The notes beneath the pieces are model-generated. The model had not been told where the DNA came from. It did no database searches and saw only the letters and a list, made by a program, of their open reading frames with translations. This document shows positions 26,300-39,029 of a stretch of 64,000 nucleotides of DNA, one piece after another; position 1 is the first letter of the stretch, and every line of letters starts with the position of its first letter. The position numbers and the translations under genes were made by a program. Origin of the DNA: Chionis minor (Eukaryota; Chordata; Aves; Charadriiformes; Chionididae); the NCBI GenBank assembly GCA_013398295.1, contig VZSF01001354.1:820526-884525 (forward strand), given 5' to 3'.

Positions 26300-28674
26300 T
26301 GTGCTGCTTTTCCAGCAGATGTCTGGGTGGTTGAAGTCCCCCAGCAGGATGAGAGCCTGTGAACGTGATGCCTCCTGCAGCTGTTGCTACAGGATGGTAA
26401 GTTAAAATCCAGCTAAATCAGTAATTTTGTGGATAAACTTTCCAATTTAAGGCTTCCTCCAGGACAGTATGACATGAGGTTTCTTAAAAGCAATACACAG
26501 CTCAGTTTAGTGTGGTAACGCATCACCTGAAAGTGTGTCAATCAAATTCCTGTTTATTTTTGGAGCTCTAAATACCATTACTGCTGTAAAAGTACAGATC
26601 AGGTCCAACCCTGCAGGAATAAATTGCACTTATTTTTGCTAGTAAGACTCTTGCTTCTGCTAAATCCCCAAAGGTGGGGTTAGCTCTAGTGGGACAATAA
26701 GGATGTAGTAACTCCTCAGAGATGGGGGCTTCATATTACGACTGGAAAGAGAAGACAACGTATCTCTGACTCTCCTACACGTGTTGCATTCACAGGAACA
26801 CCTGATAGCTCGGTATATTATTGGATCTGTCCACCGATAAGAGAAACAGGTGATTTCTTCTGCCTTCCATTATCTCTTTCTTCTGTTGTCCACTGGGTGC
26901 TTTCCACTGGAGGCAAGTCTCAAACATTAGCTCCCTTAGAGTTTCTGTAAACACATATGGTTTTCATAGTGATATTTTAGAATGAGATCATCAGTGGTAA
27001 AAGCATTGCACAAAATCTTCCTTGTCACTAAACATACCATAAAATGTAGATGATTTCAGAGCAGGCAAGCAAGTAAAGGAAAAAAATGTGAGCTATTTTT
27101 AAAGGTCTGGATTTTAGTTTTCTGTTTCTTGTCTGCTGTTTTAGCAGCCAGGACTGGAAGGTAGCAATTGTGATGCTGGTTCCAATGCTATGCTTAAAAC
27201 ACTTGGCAATTGACTTTAGCTGTAATTATTGGCTTCTTACCAGTATTTACAGCTGTAGAGTTTAGATCAGTGCTTCAAACCTCATTTTGGGGGTTTATCT
27301 TTATTGTTCTATTACTTTCCTAATTACCTTTTCATCACTTTTATTTAGATCTTGCACTGAGATGTAATTACTTGAAACCAAAAATTCTCTGTGGATTGAT
27401 TTTCATAAATTTCAAATATGTCATGTGCTATGTTACCAGACAAAAGGTCAGCAAGCCAATTTGTTCCCCTAGTAGAGTATTTGCTAGAGATTGGACAACG
27501 ATCCTCTGTGAGAAGCTGGCTGTTGTAATTCTTGTCTTTTGTTCTAGGTAGAATAATAGCTGAGGCTGATTGGGGAACAGAATTAAAATACCTGTCAAAC
27601 AAAGCATTTAAAAATTCCTTGCAGCTCCTAGTGAATATTCTGTGAATGACTAACCTTTGCAATAACTGGTGAAACAGGAGTACACACACAATTATTTTGA
27701 AAGATCAGTGGCACAGATTGATAATCCGCTTTTAAAATGTTTTAAATCTGCTGTGGTTATTACTCTGTTATCTGCTGAAAGCTTGGATTCACTGGAAGGA
27801 AACCAGTCATGTGAGCAAGGAATTCAGTATCACACCCTGTAGAGACAGAAAATGATTTTGCTGTCAGCTGATTAACATATCTTTGAGTACAAGGACTGGG
27901 TTGAGAGGATATGAGTTTAGAAAGAATAAATTTGTTGTTCAGGCACTGGAATGGGATTCAATTTCCCATTCTGCCACTCAGCACCTCAGTTCGTGAGCTC
28001 TCCTGCTGTTGAACAGATAATAGCATGTATTCATCCCCACATTTAGTACGTGCTTATACCTTGCCATGCAGTGTGCTGCTGATCTTACTTGTCAACTGAA
28101 TGTGCTCGTATAATACAAATTACAACAGTGATATCAATAATACCGGGAGGTGGAGGTCCCTTCCAGCATCTGGCCCCTTTGCTCTGCACCAGCAGGAGGT
28201 GGGCAGAAATGCTGGAGCTGAGTGAGGAGAGGGTGGAGATAGCCCGGGAAGGCTCCCAAGGCGAGTTAGTGGCATCTGTGGCTCACCAGGGCCTGGATGC
28301 GATGCAGCCACTTGCAAACCCAGCACTGAGCTCATTAGCCTTTAAGAGGCTTCCTCTCCTGGTCTGTGCTACCTCCTGTGCTGACCCATCTCATCAAAGC
28401 CATAGTGTCAAGGCAAAATGTCCACGCAGATCACAGGCAGCTGAATGACTGGTCACGGTATTTCTGCTGTTAAAAGTCATTTTTTTTGTTCCAAATTAAA
28501 ACATACAGCATTGTTCGCAGAAAGATTTCTTCTGTTTCTCTCCCCCATCAGCCCTTTGGCATTTAGAGGCTTCCTTTGTATTATAAAAAGCCCAGATGCT
28601 GATACATAATTACAGTATTAATTGGCATAATGGTTGGATGGTAGCAGTCTGTATCATTGAAAATCTTGTCTTCG

Positions 28675-28970
28675 CGGCTTGAGTTCTGAGCTGAGAGTCC
28701 TGCAGAGCAGATCAAAGGGCCAAAATGAGCCCGTCAGTGGAGCGGCTCCTAGTTGGAGTGCTTTAAAAACCTTGTCTTGCTCTCGGTGACAACTGATAAA
28801 AATGTTTCCTAATGTCCCAGAAGCCTGGCGTTGTCAGAGGTCTAAAGGACGGGGCTCTGTTAGCGCTATAGACGAGAGCACAGCCCTGCAATTGCTGCTG
28901 TAGCAAGCAAGCTGCGAGGCTGCCTCTGACGCCTCTTTGTCTTCCTGCTCTGGTGAATCTTTCATGCGCT
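28675..28970. promoter_or_regulatory. Local CpG cluster, candidate regulatory element
   Basis: Twelve CpG dinucleotides fall within about 300 bp (for example CTTCGCGG, AGCGGCTCC, TCTCGGTG, GGACGGGG, TAGCGCTATAGACGAG, TGCGAGG), whereas most of the window has almost none. This is too weak for a classical CpG island. Surviving CpGs in otherwise CpG-depleted DNA suggest selection or hypomethylation. A promoter or conserved enhancer is possible but unproven. No open frame or splice site adjoins it. Confidence 0.35.
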
Positions 28971-31900
28971 TTTTTCCATGATTTTCCTCCCTCCTTTACT
29001 AATTAAAATTCTAATCACTCTGACAGCCAGAGCTGGGGGGGNCGTGCTGGAGAAGGTAATTTCAAGGTGTTTTAGCTGCCAAAGAAATGAATGGAAATTA
29101 GACAAAGAAACTGGTTGTCAGAAGAGGATGAGTTAGCTGCTCTGCCCCCTTCTACTATAATAAAATATTAAACTTCTAAAGGAAAAAATAAACCAGGATT
29201 CATCCTATGCATTATTGCCATAGATTTAGAGAGAATATAACCTGATTTACCTTTCTGAGTAAGGGAAGATTTTGTGTGCATTTGTTAACATCAAAATGAT
29301 TTACTTACATTGTAGTGAATGCAGTGTCAAACATTTAACTTGGTTTGATGTGTGATTGCTGATGAAATGTATTACTTGCTTTTGTGAGCTGTGGTTGGGA
29401 ATATTCATTTAAAATGTACAGGAGCCTGCAGATACACATTGAAAATGATAAACAGTTCTTGATGCAGTGTTGTGGGTTTCATGCTACAGATACTGCAACA
29501 TTAGAATTTATAAAATGTAAAATATCATGGTGTTCAAATCTCACCAGCTACTTTTTCAGGCATTTTCCTGGCTTGGCAGTGTTAATTTTTAGACCCGTGT
29601 ATTTCTTCAAAATGTATGCTTTTATAATGCAGTTTAAGAACGTACAGTTGTATTAGGATAGAAAAATAAATACTTCTATCTTACAAATACATAGGCTGAA
29701 CAGACACACAATATTTGCTTGCAAAGAAGCATACAGACACACAGAGTGTGCGTGTCTGCCCTCAGACCTGCACCAGGTATATCTCATAACCAGAGTAAAT
29801 TAAGTGCCTGACAGTGTGCAGCAATTCAGTTCTAATAAATACTGCATCAACTTTTACCTATTGCTCAAACCAAATCCAAAGCTTACTGAGATATCAACAA
29901 ATACATGGTTCACTTCTGTTGCTACTGTTTTGTTCCAGCTCTCATAGGGAGGAGTTAGAAGGTTTTACAGAGCATCAAATCTCATGGTATTTACAGCCAG
30001 AGTTTTCTAACCTGTTTCAACTTTTTTCTTCAACCTCAGGATAAAAGGGTCAAAGGAGAAGATTGTACTTTGGGTGTTGGGATTGTATTGTGTCCTGCTA
30101 TTTGTGTCAGGATTGTTTTGGGAAAATGTGGAAATGCTTCTGCAGCCCCAACTTTGCAACCAGAAGAGCTGCAGAGTTTTGCATCGCTGCCTTGCAGCTG
30201 TAGCTGCTGGCAGGGGTGGGTGTTTCAGAAAATGTGCATCCTTTTCCTTACCCTCCCAACCTTATTATAAACATACCATAATGGAATTGTAACACTTCAG
30301 GTATTTTGACAAGTTTTCAACAACTTTCAACAACTTTGCTAGAGGCCATCATTTGTCCTTTACTGGCTGATCAAGAGGACTCTCAAAGCTGTTTCCTTTT
30401 GCATGTTGATCCCACAATGAGATTTCATTTACATGAGATTTCACTGTAAAAGTGGCTCCCAGTCTTATCTTGAAAATGGCGGACTACTGGACTTCTCTTT
30501 CCAGGAACAGATACTGAGTAACTGAGGTAATGCATGCTTGCAATAATCACTTTAAAAAATTGCTTGTGAGATTCCTGCCCAAATCCAGCTAGTTCCACTT
30601 CAACAGTTCCCTCAGCCAGATGAAATTTTACCACTACTGCATGGCTGAATGTGTTCTTAATCAAGAAGTAGCAGTCATTGAATACACAGTGAACAATGGT
30701 ACTGAAAAAGGAATTGTTCTTCGTTCTGCGCAACCAACTTCTTTAATTTCTGAAGTTCTTTTATTTTCACTGGAAAAAAAAAGAGGAGAAGAAGAAAAAA
30801 CACATGTGGAATCCCTTATTCTCCCCTGTGGTGAAGCAAAGCCAAAACAGAGGAAATGCAAACCTCAGACAAGATTTTTCACATTAATTTACAAACCAGT
30901 TTTCTCTTTTTCTTCACCTTACTTGATTTTCCCTAACACAAAATTTCAAAAATGAGAATAAAATATGCACACAGAAAAGGAACTGGGAAGCTAAAATACT
31001 TGGTTATGCAACCTCCCTTGATTTCAAATGAAAATGCTTATATTGACAACAGGACTTCTTTGTTTACTTGGAGAGTCAGGTGATCCTGCCCTTATATGCA
31101 GGTTTTACAGAATGAATGTGTGCAGTCATCTTTGAAAATGTCACTTTAATAGCCCATGTTAAATATTGAGTGGGAGGTGGTTTAGATTATACCTTTATCC
31201 AGGAATCGACATTCTAGCTTAATCAGAAATCTGTGGGTGGGAGGCAGACATGTGCCTTTAACTGAAAATTACTGAAAGTTAAAAAAAAAAACCAAAAACT
31301 TGATTTTAAAAATAAACAGTGGTTCAGGAAAGTGCTTATTTTGACTGATCTGGTTCATGTATAATGAGTAAAAGGTGTCATTTACATTGTAATAAAAAAG
31401 CAAGCATAATAGCCACCAAGCTGTGGTCAACTAGCTCACCTCTGATGTTACAATTCCATCTTCTAACAACAAATTGTTCCATGTCTGCCTTTGAAATCAA
31501 ATCATAAATCCTATCTAGAGAGCTTTTTTTTTTTTATGCAAGAATAAGTTTTTAAGAGAATAATTATTTACCAGCATTATCTTCTTGACACTTCCAGCCA
31601 CATGATATGGGTGGTATGGATGACTGATGTCAACTACAAAATTTTATTACAATAGATCAGGTTCTCTGATGGTGTAAATCTGACACTGACAGAGTTTCCA
31701 TGTGTATATCACATGAGGATCAGGTCTATTATATTTGTCTTGTGGATACCAAGAATGTAATGTGTTAAACTGTTAAAGGATAGCTATATGCTAAATATTA
31801 ATTCAGCAAAAAGGATGAGAGCTTCTTTGTTTTGGAAAAGTAGGGTTTAAATCCACTGAATTCTTATCCCAGAAAGGTTGTAAAATAACCCAGGAAAGTT

Positions 31901-32919
31901 GTAGAGAAAATGTTTATGATGGAATCTGAAGATAAATAACAACAGAGAAATCTTTCAAATGTCTTGGTCAGCCTGGCATTTCCAGTGAGCTTTAGGCATA
32001 AAGGAGACCTGTAAGGGTCTAGGGATCCTGGGGACCTCTGGAGGTCATCTTTCCCAGCCTGGTGCTCAGAGCTGGGCTGTGGCCCAGAGTAGGTCAAGTC
32101 AGCTGTGGCCTCATCTACTGGAGCCTTGGAAGCCTCGGGAGTGGAATGGAGTTTTCACCCTCTCTCTGCCTTGAAACTCAATCTGAGCTTACAAGTCCCT
32201 TTCCTTGTATGTGTGCCTGAACTGAGGCGTTATAGGGTATTCTGGGTTGGGCTTCCTCAGTCCCTTTGGTACTTCCTCAGTACCTTCCACCTTTGTATAA
32301 AAAAAAATAGTTGCTGAGCTGGAAAGAGGAAATTAATCTCAGCAGTGGTGACTGTGTCCTCAGTCTAATGAGCATTTAATTATTTATACACAAGGAGAGA
32401 ACAGCTACACCTCGGCCAGAAAGCCTTCTCCCAAAGACCTTTATGGTCTCTGGGGACAGAGGGATTTAAATGTCTTCAAACAGAGGTGGTATTGAACCCA
32501 TCCAGGACAAAAGCTCTAATCGCTGAACTATTAAGTAAAACAGAGCTACTACTGCTCCCTCCCACTCTTGGAAACTCTGTCATTTCATTGCTTTTTCTTT
32601 TCTTATGAGCTGTCCAGAAATGAAATGTTTCCCTGTGGGTAAAATGAAACACGAGCATGAAGTAGTCTGGGAGGAGTGCGAGCAGAGGAGTAGCTTTCAC
32701 TTTTGCAAGACAGAAAACAAAGAAAAAATAGTAGATGAGCTTGATTTGAATGTATCAAAAACATATTCTTTTTTTCCCCCCTGTTTGGCTGTCCATGTGA
32801 AAAATCAATTATTTGCACAGCCATATTCAGGGCTGCTTTTATATCCATATCCTCATACAAAAAGACAATTGCAATGAATATTTAAAATCTGCCTTTTGCA
32901 TGTCATGTGCAAGTTTGCC

Positions 32920-33560
32920 TTGGTATCTGAAGGCATGGAGAGAGAAATCTGTATGTCTGTGTAAAGTGGTGGTTGTGAGGAAGGATTTTGGCAGCATTTC
33001 ACACAGCAGTTTCTGAATTCTCCTTCCCTTCATTTCCTCCCTCGGCAGCCAACAAAATGGGTTGACACAAGGCGAATGCCTGCCAAAGAACTTTAACAGG
33101 AGGCAGTTTTTAATTAACAGGGGCCAAAGAAGGTGATAACCCCAAAGGTAGCGAGGAGAAATTAACATGGAAAAGCAGTTCCACGCTTCCGTGGGTCCCA
33201 AAAGGCCATTTGTATTAGTGGTGTCTGTTCTGATTGAACCTTTGCCGTGTCTTTTTATTGATTCCCTTGTCAGAGTCTAACAAAAACACTGCTGGCCATC
33301 AGTTGTTTGCTCGTGGTGGCAGCTTATGGCTTGAAACAGCTTCCTTGTAAAACATTCAGCGTAGTGAGGTCTGTCATTGTGGTTAGCATTTCCCAGAAAT
33401 GATTAATTTTGTTAGACTTAGAATAAAACTCAACAAAATTAAAGGAAAAGCCTGCTGAAATGAAAGAAGTTCAGTCCACAGTTTCTCTCCAAGTAGCCGT
33501 TTTCATCTTATTAACTGTTTGTCTGGCTTAGAGTAAAATGTTTTAATTATTAACCTTTTT
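32920..33560. other. Candidate conserved non-coding block
   Basis: Repeat-free sequence with balanced composition and several AT-rich homeodomain-like cores (TTTTTAATTAACAGG near 33107, GATTAATTTTG near 33401). No frame in it resembles a protein. The texture resembles vertebrate conserved non-coding elements. This is an impression that needs alignment with other bird genomes. Confidence 0.25.
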
Positions 33561-35191
33561 TTAAGTGAGATTTCATAGAAGATAATCATGTTGGCTGTTT
33601 CAGAAAGGATTTATCCATTTAGCATATCTGGCACTTGTGGAAAGTATTTTTAAAAAATAATATCCTCTGGATAAATATTTCAAGTTTCTCTTCCTGGGAT
33701 GAAAATGAATAATAAATAAAGCTTGTAAGAGCTTGAGGAAAAACCTGCCTAGCAAGCAAATATAAATAAGTTAAAAAAGAAATGTAATAAATAAATAAAA
33801 AGCTGACACCTTTATGTGTTTCAGTGCCTGATCTAAATTCATCTAATGCCAAAAGGTGGAGGACCATTCTTTTCAACAGCTCAGAAAAATCCATGCTTGT
33901 TTTTAAATACTTTTGCTGTGCAGTTGACTCCAAATAATAAAGAACATAACTCAGTAATATTCAAACAGCTTTACACAGAACTGGCCAATGTTTGCCTTCT
34001 CACTTCTCAGAGCCATGAAAAAGATTGCCATTACTTCAAAGGGAAGTACTGTTCCTATTTTCCTCTTCAGAGTTGGTGCCTAAATGATGATGTTCATTTG
34101 GCTAACTGATTTATTCAAAGTAAGTGTGGTTATCCCATCCCACTTGAAAGACTGTTAGCTTCAGTCCTTCACATGCGTTAGCTACTCGAGTATACAGACT
34201 GTCTTTGGAAAAGCACGCACAGCTCCCATTGACTTTGCTGGAAATGACACCTTTTTCAGTGTACAAAATTGGCCTCTATACTGCATCCTATCTTTCTTTC
34301 CACTCTCTTCACAAAAACAACATAATGCTTCTGAGGACTGAAGATTGATTGTTGTTTATTTGCCCTAATTATTTCCTATGTTTTGCACAGTGCACTTCAC
34401 TAAGAGTGCACATTAATGAAAAAAAAAAAAAATCCAGTCTGAGCTCAAATACTCACAGAGCCAGGAAAAAGATTTGAGATAAGTTAGAGTGGGAAAAATG
34501 TCAGTGAGTTATCTGGGGAAAAACCCAGTGCTCACAGGAATATATATGTACATGTATATAATGAAATGTGCACATATATGTACACATCTTGACTGTTTGA
34601 ATGTTTCATGTAATTATGCATAAATTACAACTTTTTTTGCAACTGATGAGAGGCATAATGAAGATGTTAAAGGATTGGTCCTTAATTATTTTATCTTTCA
34701 TTCTCTTTTTTAAAATATCATCCTGCTCACAAATCATTAGTCCTGAAGTTCCGTTGGCAGGCTGCAGACGTGCACTGGAGAGTGAGGAAGATGCGTGATC
34801 TGTTTGCTTTGACTATTTGCAACTCATGGTTTCTGTTTGGTTGCTCACATTATGTTATCTGGCAATGTTCTCCTGTCTGTTTTTTTGACTGGAAAAAAAA
34901 TGGGAAAGAACACAACTAATACATAGTGATAAGCCATGGATAATTCATTTCTCAGATTGCTTTTGGGTGTATAAACATTAATAGTGTGATGTACTCTATT
35001 TTCAAGAGTCATGGAGAATGGCAACTTTGTACATTCATGCATTTGCTATTTACTTGGTTTGCATATGCAAACATTTTCACAGGGAAAGTTTTTATATTAT
35101 GCAAAACCACCATTTTGTATCAAAATATGCTTAAAAGCAGCTGTGGATTTTAAGAATTAGGAATTTTTGTGTTAGTAAAAACAGAAGCTTC

Positions 35192-35196
35192 AGCCC
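35192..35196. repeat. Target-site duplication of the solo LTR, left copy
   Basis: AGCCC immediately before the TG of the LTR. The matching AGCCC is at 35726-35730, immediately after the CA. Confidence 0.9.
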
Positions 35197-35725
35197 TGTT
35201 GTGGTTAAACCCCAGCCAGCAACTAGAACTATGCAGCTGCTTGCACATTCCCCCTGCGGTAAGGTAGGGGAAGAGGGAGAAAAGAAGGAGGGGAAAAAAC
35301 TCATGGGTTGAGACAAAGACAGTTTAATAGAACAGTAAATGAAAATGAAAATGAAAATGAATAATAATAATAATAATAATAATGTCAAAAGAATATACGA
35401 AATCAAGTCATACAACACAGGTTGTTCTCACCACCCAATGATCAGTTGCCCAGCCTGTCCAGAACAGTGATTGCAGATTCCTGCCCCCCAGACAACCCCT
35501 ATTTATATGCTGAGCATAATGTCTATGGTATGGAATAGTTCTCTGGCCAGCTTGTCCTGTCTATGCTCCCTCTCAGCTTCTATGGGAGGAGTGTCCTTGA
35601 CTAATGTAAACATTGTTTAGCAACAATTAAACCAATATGTGCTATCAGAATTATTCTCATACTAAATCCAAAACAAAGCAGCTACTAAAAAGAAAATTAA
35701 CTCTATCCCAGCTGAAACCAGGACA
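35197..35725 (-). mobile_element. Solo LTR of an avian endogenous retrovirus (ERVL-like)
   Basis: The element has canonical TG...CA ends and is flanked by a perfect 5-bp target-site duplication AGCCC (35192-35196 and 35726-35730), a length expected of ERVL-type integrations. On the minus strand it begins TGTCCTGGTTTCAGCTGGG. It has a TATA-like ATATAAAT (35508-35501), an (ATT)n run (35383-35360), an ATTAAA polyadenylation-type signal (35328-35323) and ends GGGGTTTAACCACAACA. I recognise this LTR family as common in bird genomes. No internal retroviral sequence lies on either side, so it is a solo LTR left by recombination. A chance open frame of about 95 codons overlaps it and is not a gene. 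Confidence 0.92.
35360..35383. repeat. (AAT)8 microsatellite inside the LTR
   Basis: Eight AAT units, preceded by short GAAAAT units. A trinucleotide run at this place is a normal component of this LTR family and probably varies in length between individuals. Confidence 0.85.
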
Positions 35726-36371
35726 AGCCCATTCCTAGGACCAGTACAAGATAGGTTGCTATTAACTTTTCATAATTGTAACTCAGTACAATTATAGAAG
35801 AACTGTTTGCAAATCATCCTACTTAAACAGTGTCACTCACTTCTGACTTTCATCATCAAGTTGATCATTAACGCCAACACTATTAGTACTACTATTACTT
35901 GTATTATGGTCTGGAAAGCATGGCTAGGAAATGGACTAAGATCTATTGTTTATCTCACACAGTTGATTACGCGTGCTTTTAAATGCAGTGTAATTTGCTT
36001 GCTTTTCTTGAAGGAATTTTCATCCCCTCAGAACAGGTCATCCAAGGCAAATGTTGTCACTGACACTTGGCTAGCTGTGATTAAAATGGCTAGATTACAC
36101 AGCCATGTAACAAGGGCTGTTTGTTGGTGGTTTTTTAATTTATTTTTTGAAGAAATGGCAATTAATGTTGAACGATAGGAGCTTTGGTAACAAATAAGCC
36201 TAGTGCAGCTACAGAGACAGCAGATATCATCATCCATCATACTTTTGAACCCATAACACTTCATAGCTACTGTTTGTTATTTGGCAACACATTCTCAGAG
36301 ATAACCCCCCCTCAGCCCAGAGAACAGAGAGCTGTTAATGTGTTGTTGGAAACAGCATGTAGATATTCTTC

Positions 36372-36388
36372 TTTTTTTTTTTTTTTTT
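36372..36388. repeat. T17 homopolymer
   Basis: Seventeen consecutive T. Seen directly. No retroposed gene is recognised beside it on either strand. Confidence 0.85.
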
Positions 36389-38028
36389 AAATAATCTTTT
36401 CTAGTGTCCAAAGAAAAAACCCTGCATAGTTTCTAGCTGATAGAACATACTGCATCTGGGCTGGCACTGTTGTTTGTTATTATCTCTGTATGTCACCATT
36501 TAAGTCAAGACAATGAACGCTGAGAAAACATTATCCTCCTCTTCCCCCCTCCTGAAAACAAATCTCAGAGAAAATACTGACAAATGATATTTTAATTAGT
36601 TTGACCTCTAAAGTGATTAAATAATTATGAAACCTCTTCTCTTTAACAACTGCTTCAAGTACTTTATATTCTTTCCTCAAAGTGTAGCAGTTTCCAGCTA
36701 GTAGCAGTGTGATTGATTTTTCCATATCAGATACGATGTTATGGTCTTTTGTTTCCATAGCAAACCTATAGCATCTGTCTTCAAACTCAGGCTTGCAGTC
36801 CTGCACTACCCAGTTATACTTCATGCGACCACATCCAACCATTACAAGTATGAGTGGATTAATATTGATTTTTTCCACTTGTCCAGGACTGAAGGTCCAT
36901 CTTAACAGCAATAAATTACACAGCTGAAACATGAGGATATTCTTGCCCCTCCTTGGTCTTCATGGCCAGGATTATTACTTTGTCTCAAAACCAGTTTCTA
37001 ATGTTTTTATCCTATTACAAGGCTGAAGGTTGTGCTCAGGTTTAAGGACTTGTTTGGGTTATGTTGCCAATAACAATTCAGGGTTTCCAGAAAACCTGAA
37101 GTCCCTGGTTTCAGTAACAGCTCTTGACTCTAATCACAAGTTGGCAAGAGCGATCCACCATAGTTTGCACACAGCAAGGCTTGGAAATAAAACAGCAAAG
37201 AACAGCACGAGAGCAGGATTGCCAAGCAGTGAGAATGGACTGCTTGCTCAGAAAGAAAGTGAAATAAGGGCAGGAACAGAGAGGGTAACAGAACAATGCT
37301 GAGTAGCAGAAACTGCACTGTTGGAAGTGTGAAGATGTACTGAATTAATAAGACACACCTTTTATGAGTGGTGATCTCGTGAATGCCATGCATGATGCTG
37401 CTGTCAAAGCGCTGCACTCTGATGCAACTTCTCACGGTTTCTTCTTCCACCCTTATTTGACCGATGAAGGGACACTTAAAATGCATATGAGATCTAAAAT
37501 TCGCAACAGGGAACAAATCTGCAGGAAACCGTTAAGTATCGACATCTTTATCGTTACTGCTTGATTTCACCTGAAACGCCGGATTCCTCCCTGTGTTCTG
37601 CATGCTCAGTAATGTGCTACTGTGGCAATGGCTGGTCACATACAGTGCTTCTAGGCAATGTTTCATAAATACGGGGTTTATTTTGGTGTGCTTTTCTGGT
37701 TAATTTGAGGTATTTTTACAGCAGGAAATAAATTTTTGATGTGCTGATTACAGGCATAGGCCTTCTAGTCTGACAGAGGCATATACATAAAGCCTGAAAT
37801 AGTAATATATGGGGCTAAATACAGGTGTGGAAGGGGGTCTGGCAGCACCTGCAGGAGTGCGCTGTGGGTGTGTGGGGAGATGACCAGGCAGATGCATGAA
37901 GGAAACGGTTGCAGAGAAGACCCTGGCCCCTCTGCAGTGTGAACCCCCTGGACTGGTGACTCCCAGGTCCACCAGAAGCTGCTCTACACTGAAGTGGTCC
38001 TACAGAAGCATGGAAAATACTATTCATT

Positions 38029-38091
38029 AAAAAACAAAAACAAAAACAAACCAAACCAAAACAAAAAACAAAAAAACAAAAAACAAACACC
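38029..38091. repeat. A/C-rich low-complexity tract (AAAAAC)n
   Basis: AAAAACAAAAACAAAAACAA followed by CCAAACCAAAAC and more A-runs broken by single C. On the minus strand it is a T/G tract like those at 13.69 and 45.27 kb. Confidence 0.85.
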
Positions 38092-38978
38092 TGCCAGGTA
38101 GGTGCAAACACGAGATCCCTGTGACCTTGGGAAAAGGAATTGCAGACTCAGTGGCTCCCTATGGTCCTGGGCTACCACAGGACCAGCACCAGCAGGTGTG
38201 TAGAGCTGGTGAGGACATCATCTCTTCCCTCCTGGCCAGCTCACTGTGGGCCTGGCTTTGCTATTTCCTTCTTTTTTGTGTTCAGGCAGCAGTTTCAGCT
38301 GTTCAGCGTAATCCAGGCAACATTTAAACAGGCTTTTCTCTACTACCGTAATTTTTCTAACCCAGCAGCCCATTTATAAACATGTTGAGAGGCTGTGTGG
38401 TTGCATTTCTAGAGGAGTAGAAGGCATTATTGGGTTTTTTATTTTATAGAAAATATCAAAAATGTATAAAAATGATTATCATCCAGAAAAAAAAGTTCAA
38501 ACATTTCCAGTCTAAAATGTACTTTTTGCTTTTTCCACTGAGTGCTTTTTTTTTTTTTAAAGCATATATAAGCTTCTCTATTAAACAATTGCATGTGGTC
38601 AGCACTAAAAAATATATGCCACAACTAGATCATAGTTATTCTCAGCTTCAAGTTCTGCTGGCAGTTCAGTACATTTGCACCTGTTTATCCCAAAATTTTT
38701 ACAGTATTTGCTACTTGCAATATACCAAGTATTAACTACAGAAGGACTTGTCCATGTATTTCTTAATAAATTGAAAATCTGGTTAAAGTAGTGATAGAAA
38801 TATTAGAACAAAGATCATCTTGCCAGCTATGTTATTTTACAGAGCTATAACTGTACCACGGAAGAGTATCTCTCATCATGGAGCACTGGCTAGAGCTGAT
38901 AAATCTCAGCTAGAAATTTCTTTAGTAAAATGCAAACAACAGAGTTAGTAATCTTTCTTGAAAATATAGACTGGAAAG

Positions 38979-39029
38979 ATATATTCAAAATATATTCAAA
39001 TGTATATTCAATATATTCAAAACATTCAT
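38979..39029. repeat. Imperfect tandem of ATATATTCAAA (about 11 bp, 4-5 units)
   Basis: The ATATTCAAA word recurs at 38981, 38992, 39004 (partial), 39013 and, degenerate, 39023. The period is about 11 bp, close to one helical turn. It is probably a minisatellite born by slippage. Confidence 0.7.

Larger units (their letters stand above)
23326..26395 (-). mobile_element. CR1 LINE, long 5'-truncated copy (about 2.46 kb after removing a false duplication)
   Basis: Read on the minus strand, it runs from the C-terminal half of the endonuclease domain (near 26300) through the linker, reverse transcriptase and C-terminal region to a 3' tail of about seven decayed ATAGAATC-type octamers (23326-23385). 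The 5' end is lost at about 26395, as usual for CR1. Several frameshifts and stops break ORF2 and some catalytic residues are changed, so the element is dead. The 3' end differs from those of the 7.1 kb and 39.4 kb copies, indicating another CR1 subfamily. An exact 610-bp repeat around the N at 24609 inflates the apparent length and is probably an assembly artefact. Confidence 0.95.
26396..35196. other. Intergenic or intronic DNA, no gene recognised
   Basis: Unique DNA with short unrelated frames. It contains a local CpG cluster (28.67-28.97 kb, with an N at 29042), a candidate conserved block (32.92-33.56 kb) and a palindromic TATATGTACATGTATA patch near 34.54-34.59 kb. No exon, RNA gene or transposon was recognised. 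Confidence 0.7.

Noticed and set aside
25881..26405. Plus-strand frames across the CR1 endonuclease region
   Set aside because: Antisense of the minus-strand CR1 ORF2. No independent protein signature.
28089..28448. 119-codon plus-strand frame in a GC-richer stretch
   Set aside because: It has no domain and its low-complexity composition follows the local GC content. An opposite-strand frame of similar quality overlaps it.
29042..29042. Single N beside a G-run
   Set aside because: Looks like a homopolymer base-calling ambiguity. There is no flanking duplication as at 24609.
35131..35418. Minus-strand frame of about 95 codons rich in Leu/Ile/Phe
   Set aside because: It lies largely within the solo LTR. 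Its hydrophobic run is a translation of the (ATT)n repeat and neighbouring AT-rich LTR sequence, not a membrane protein.
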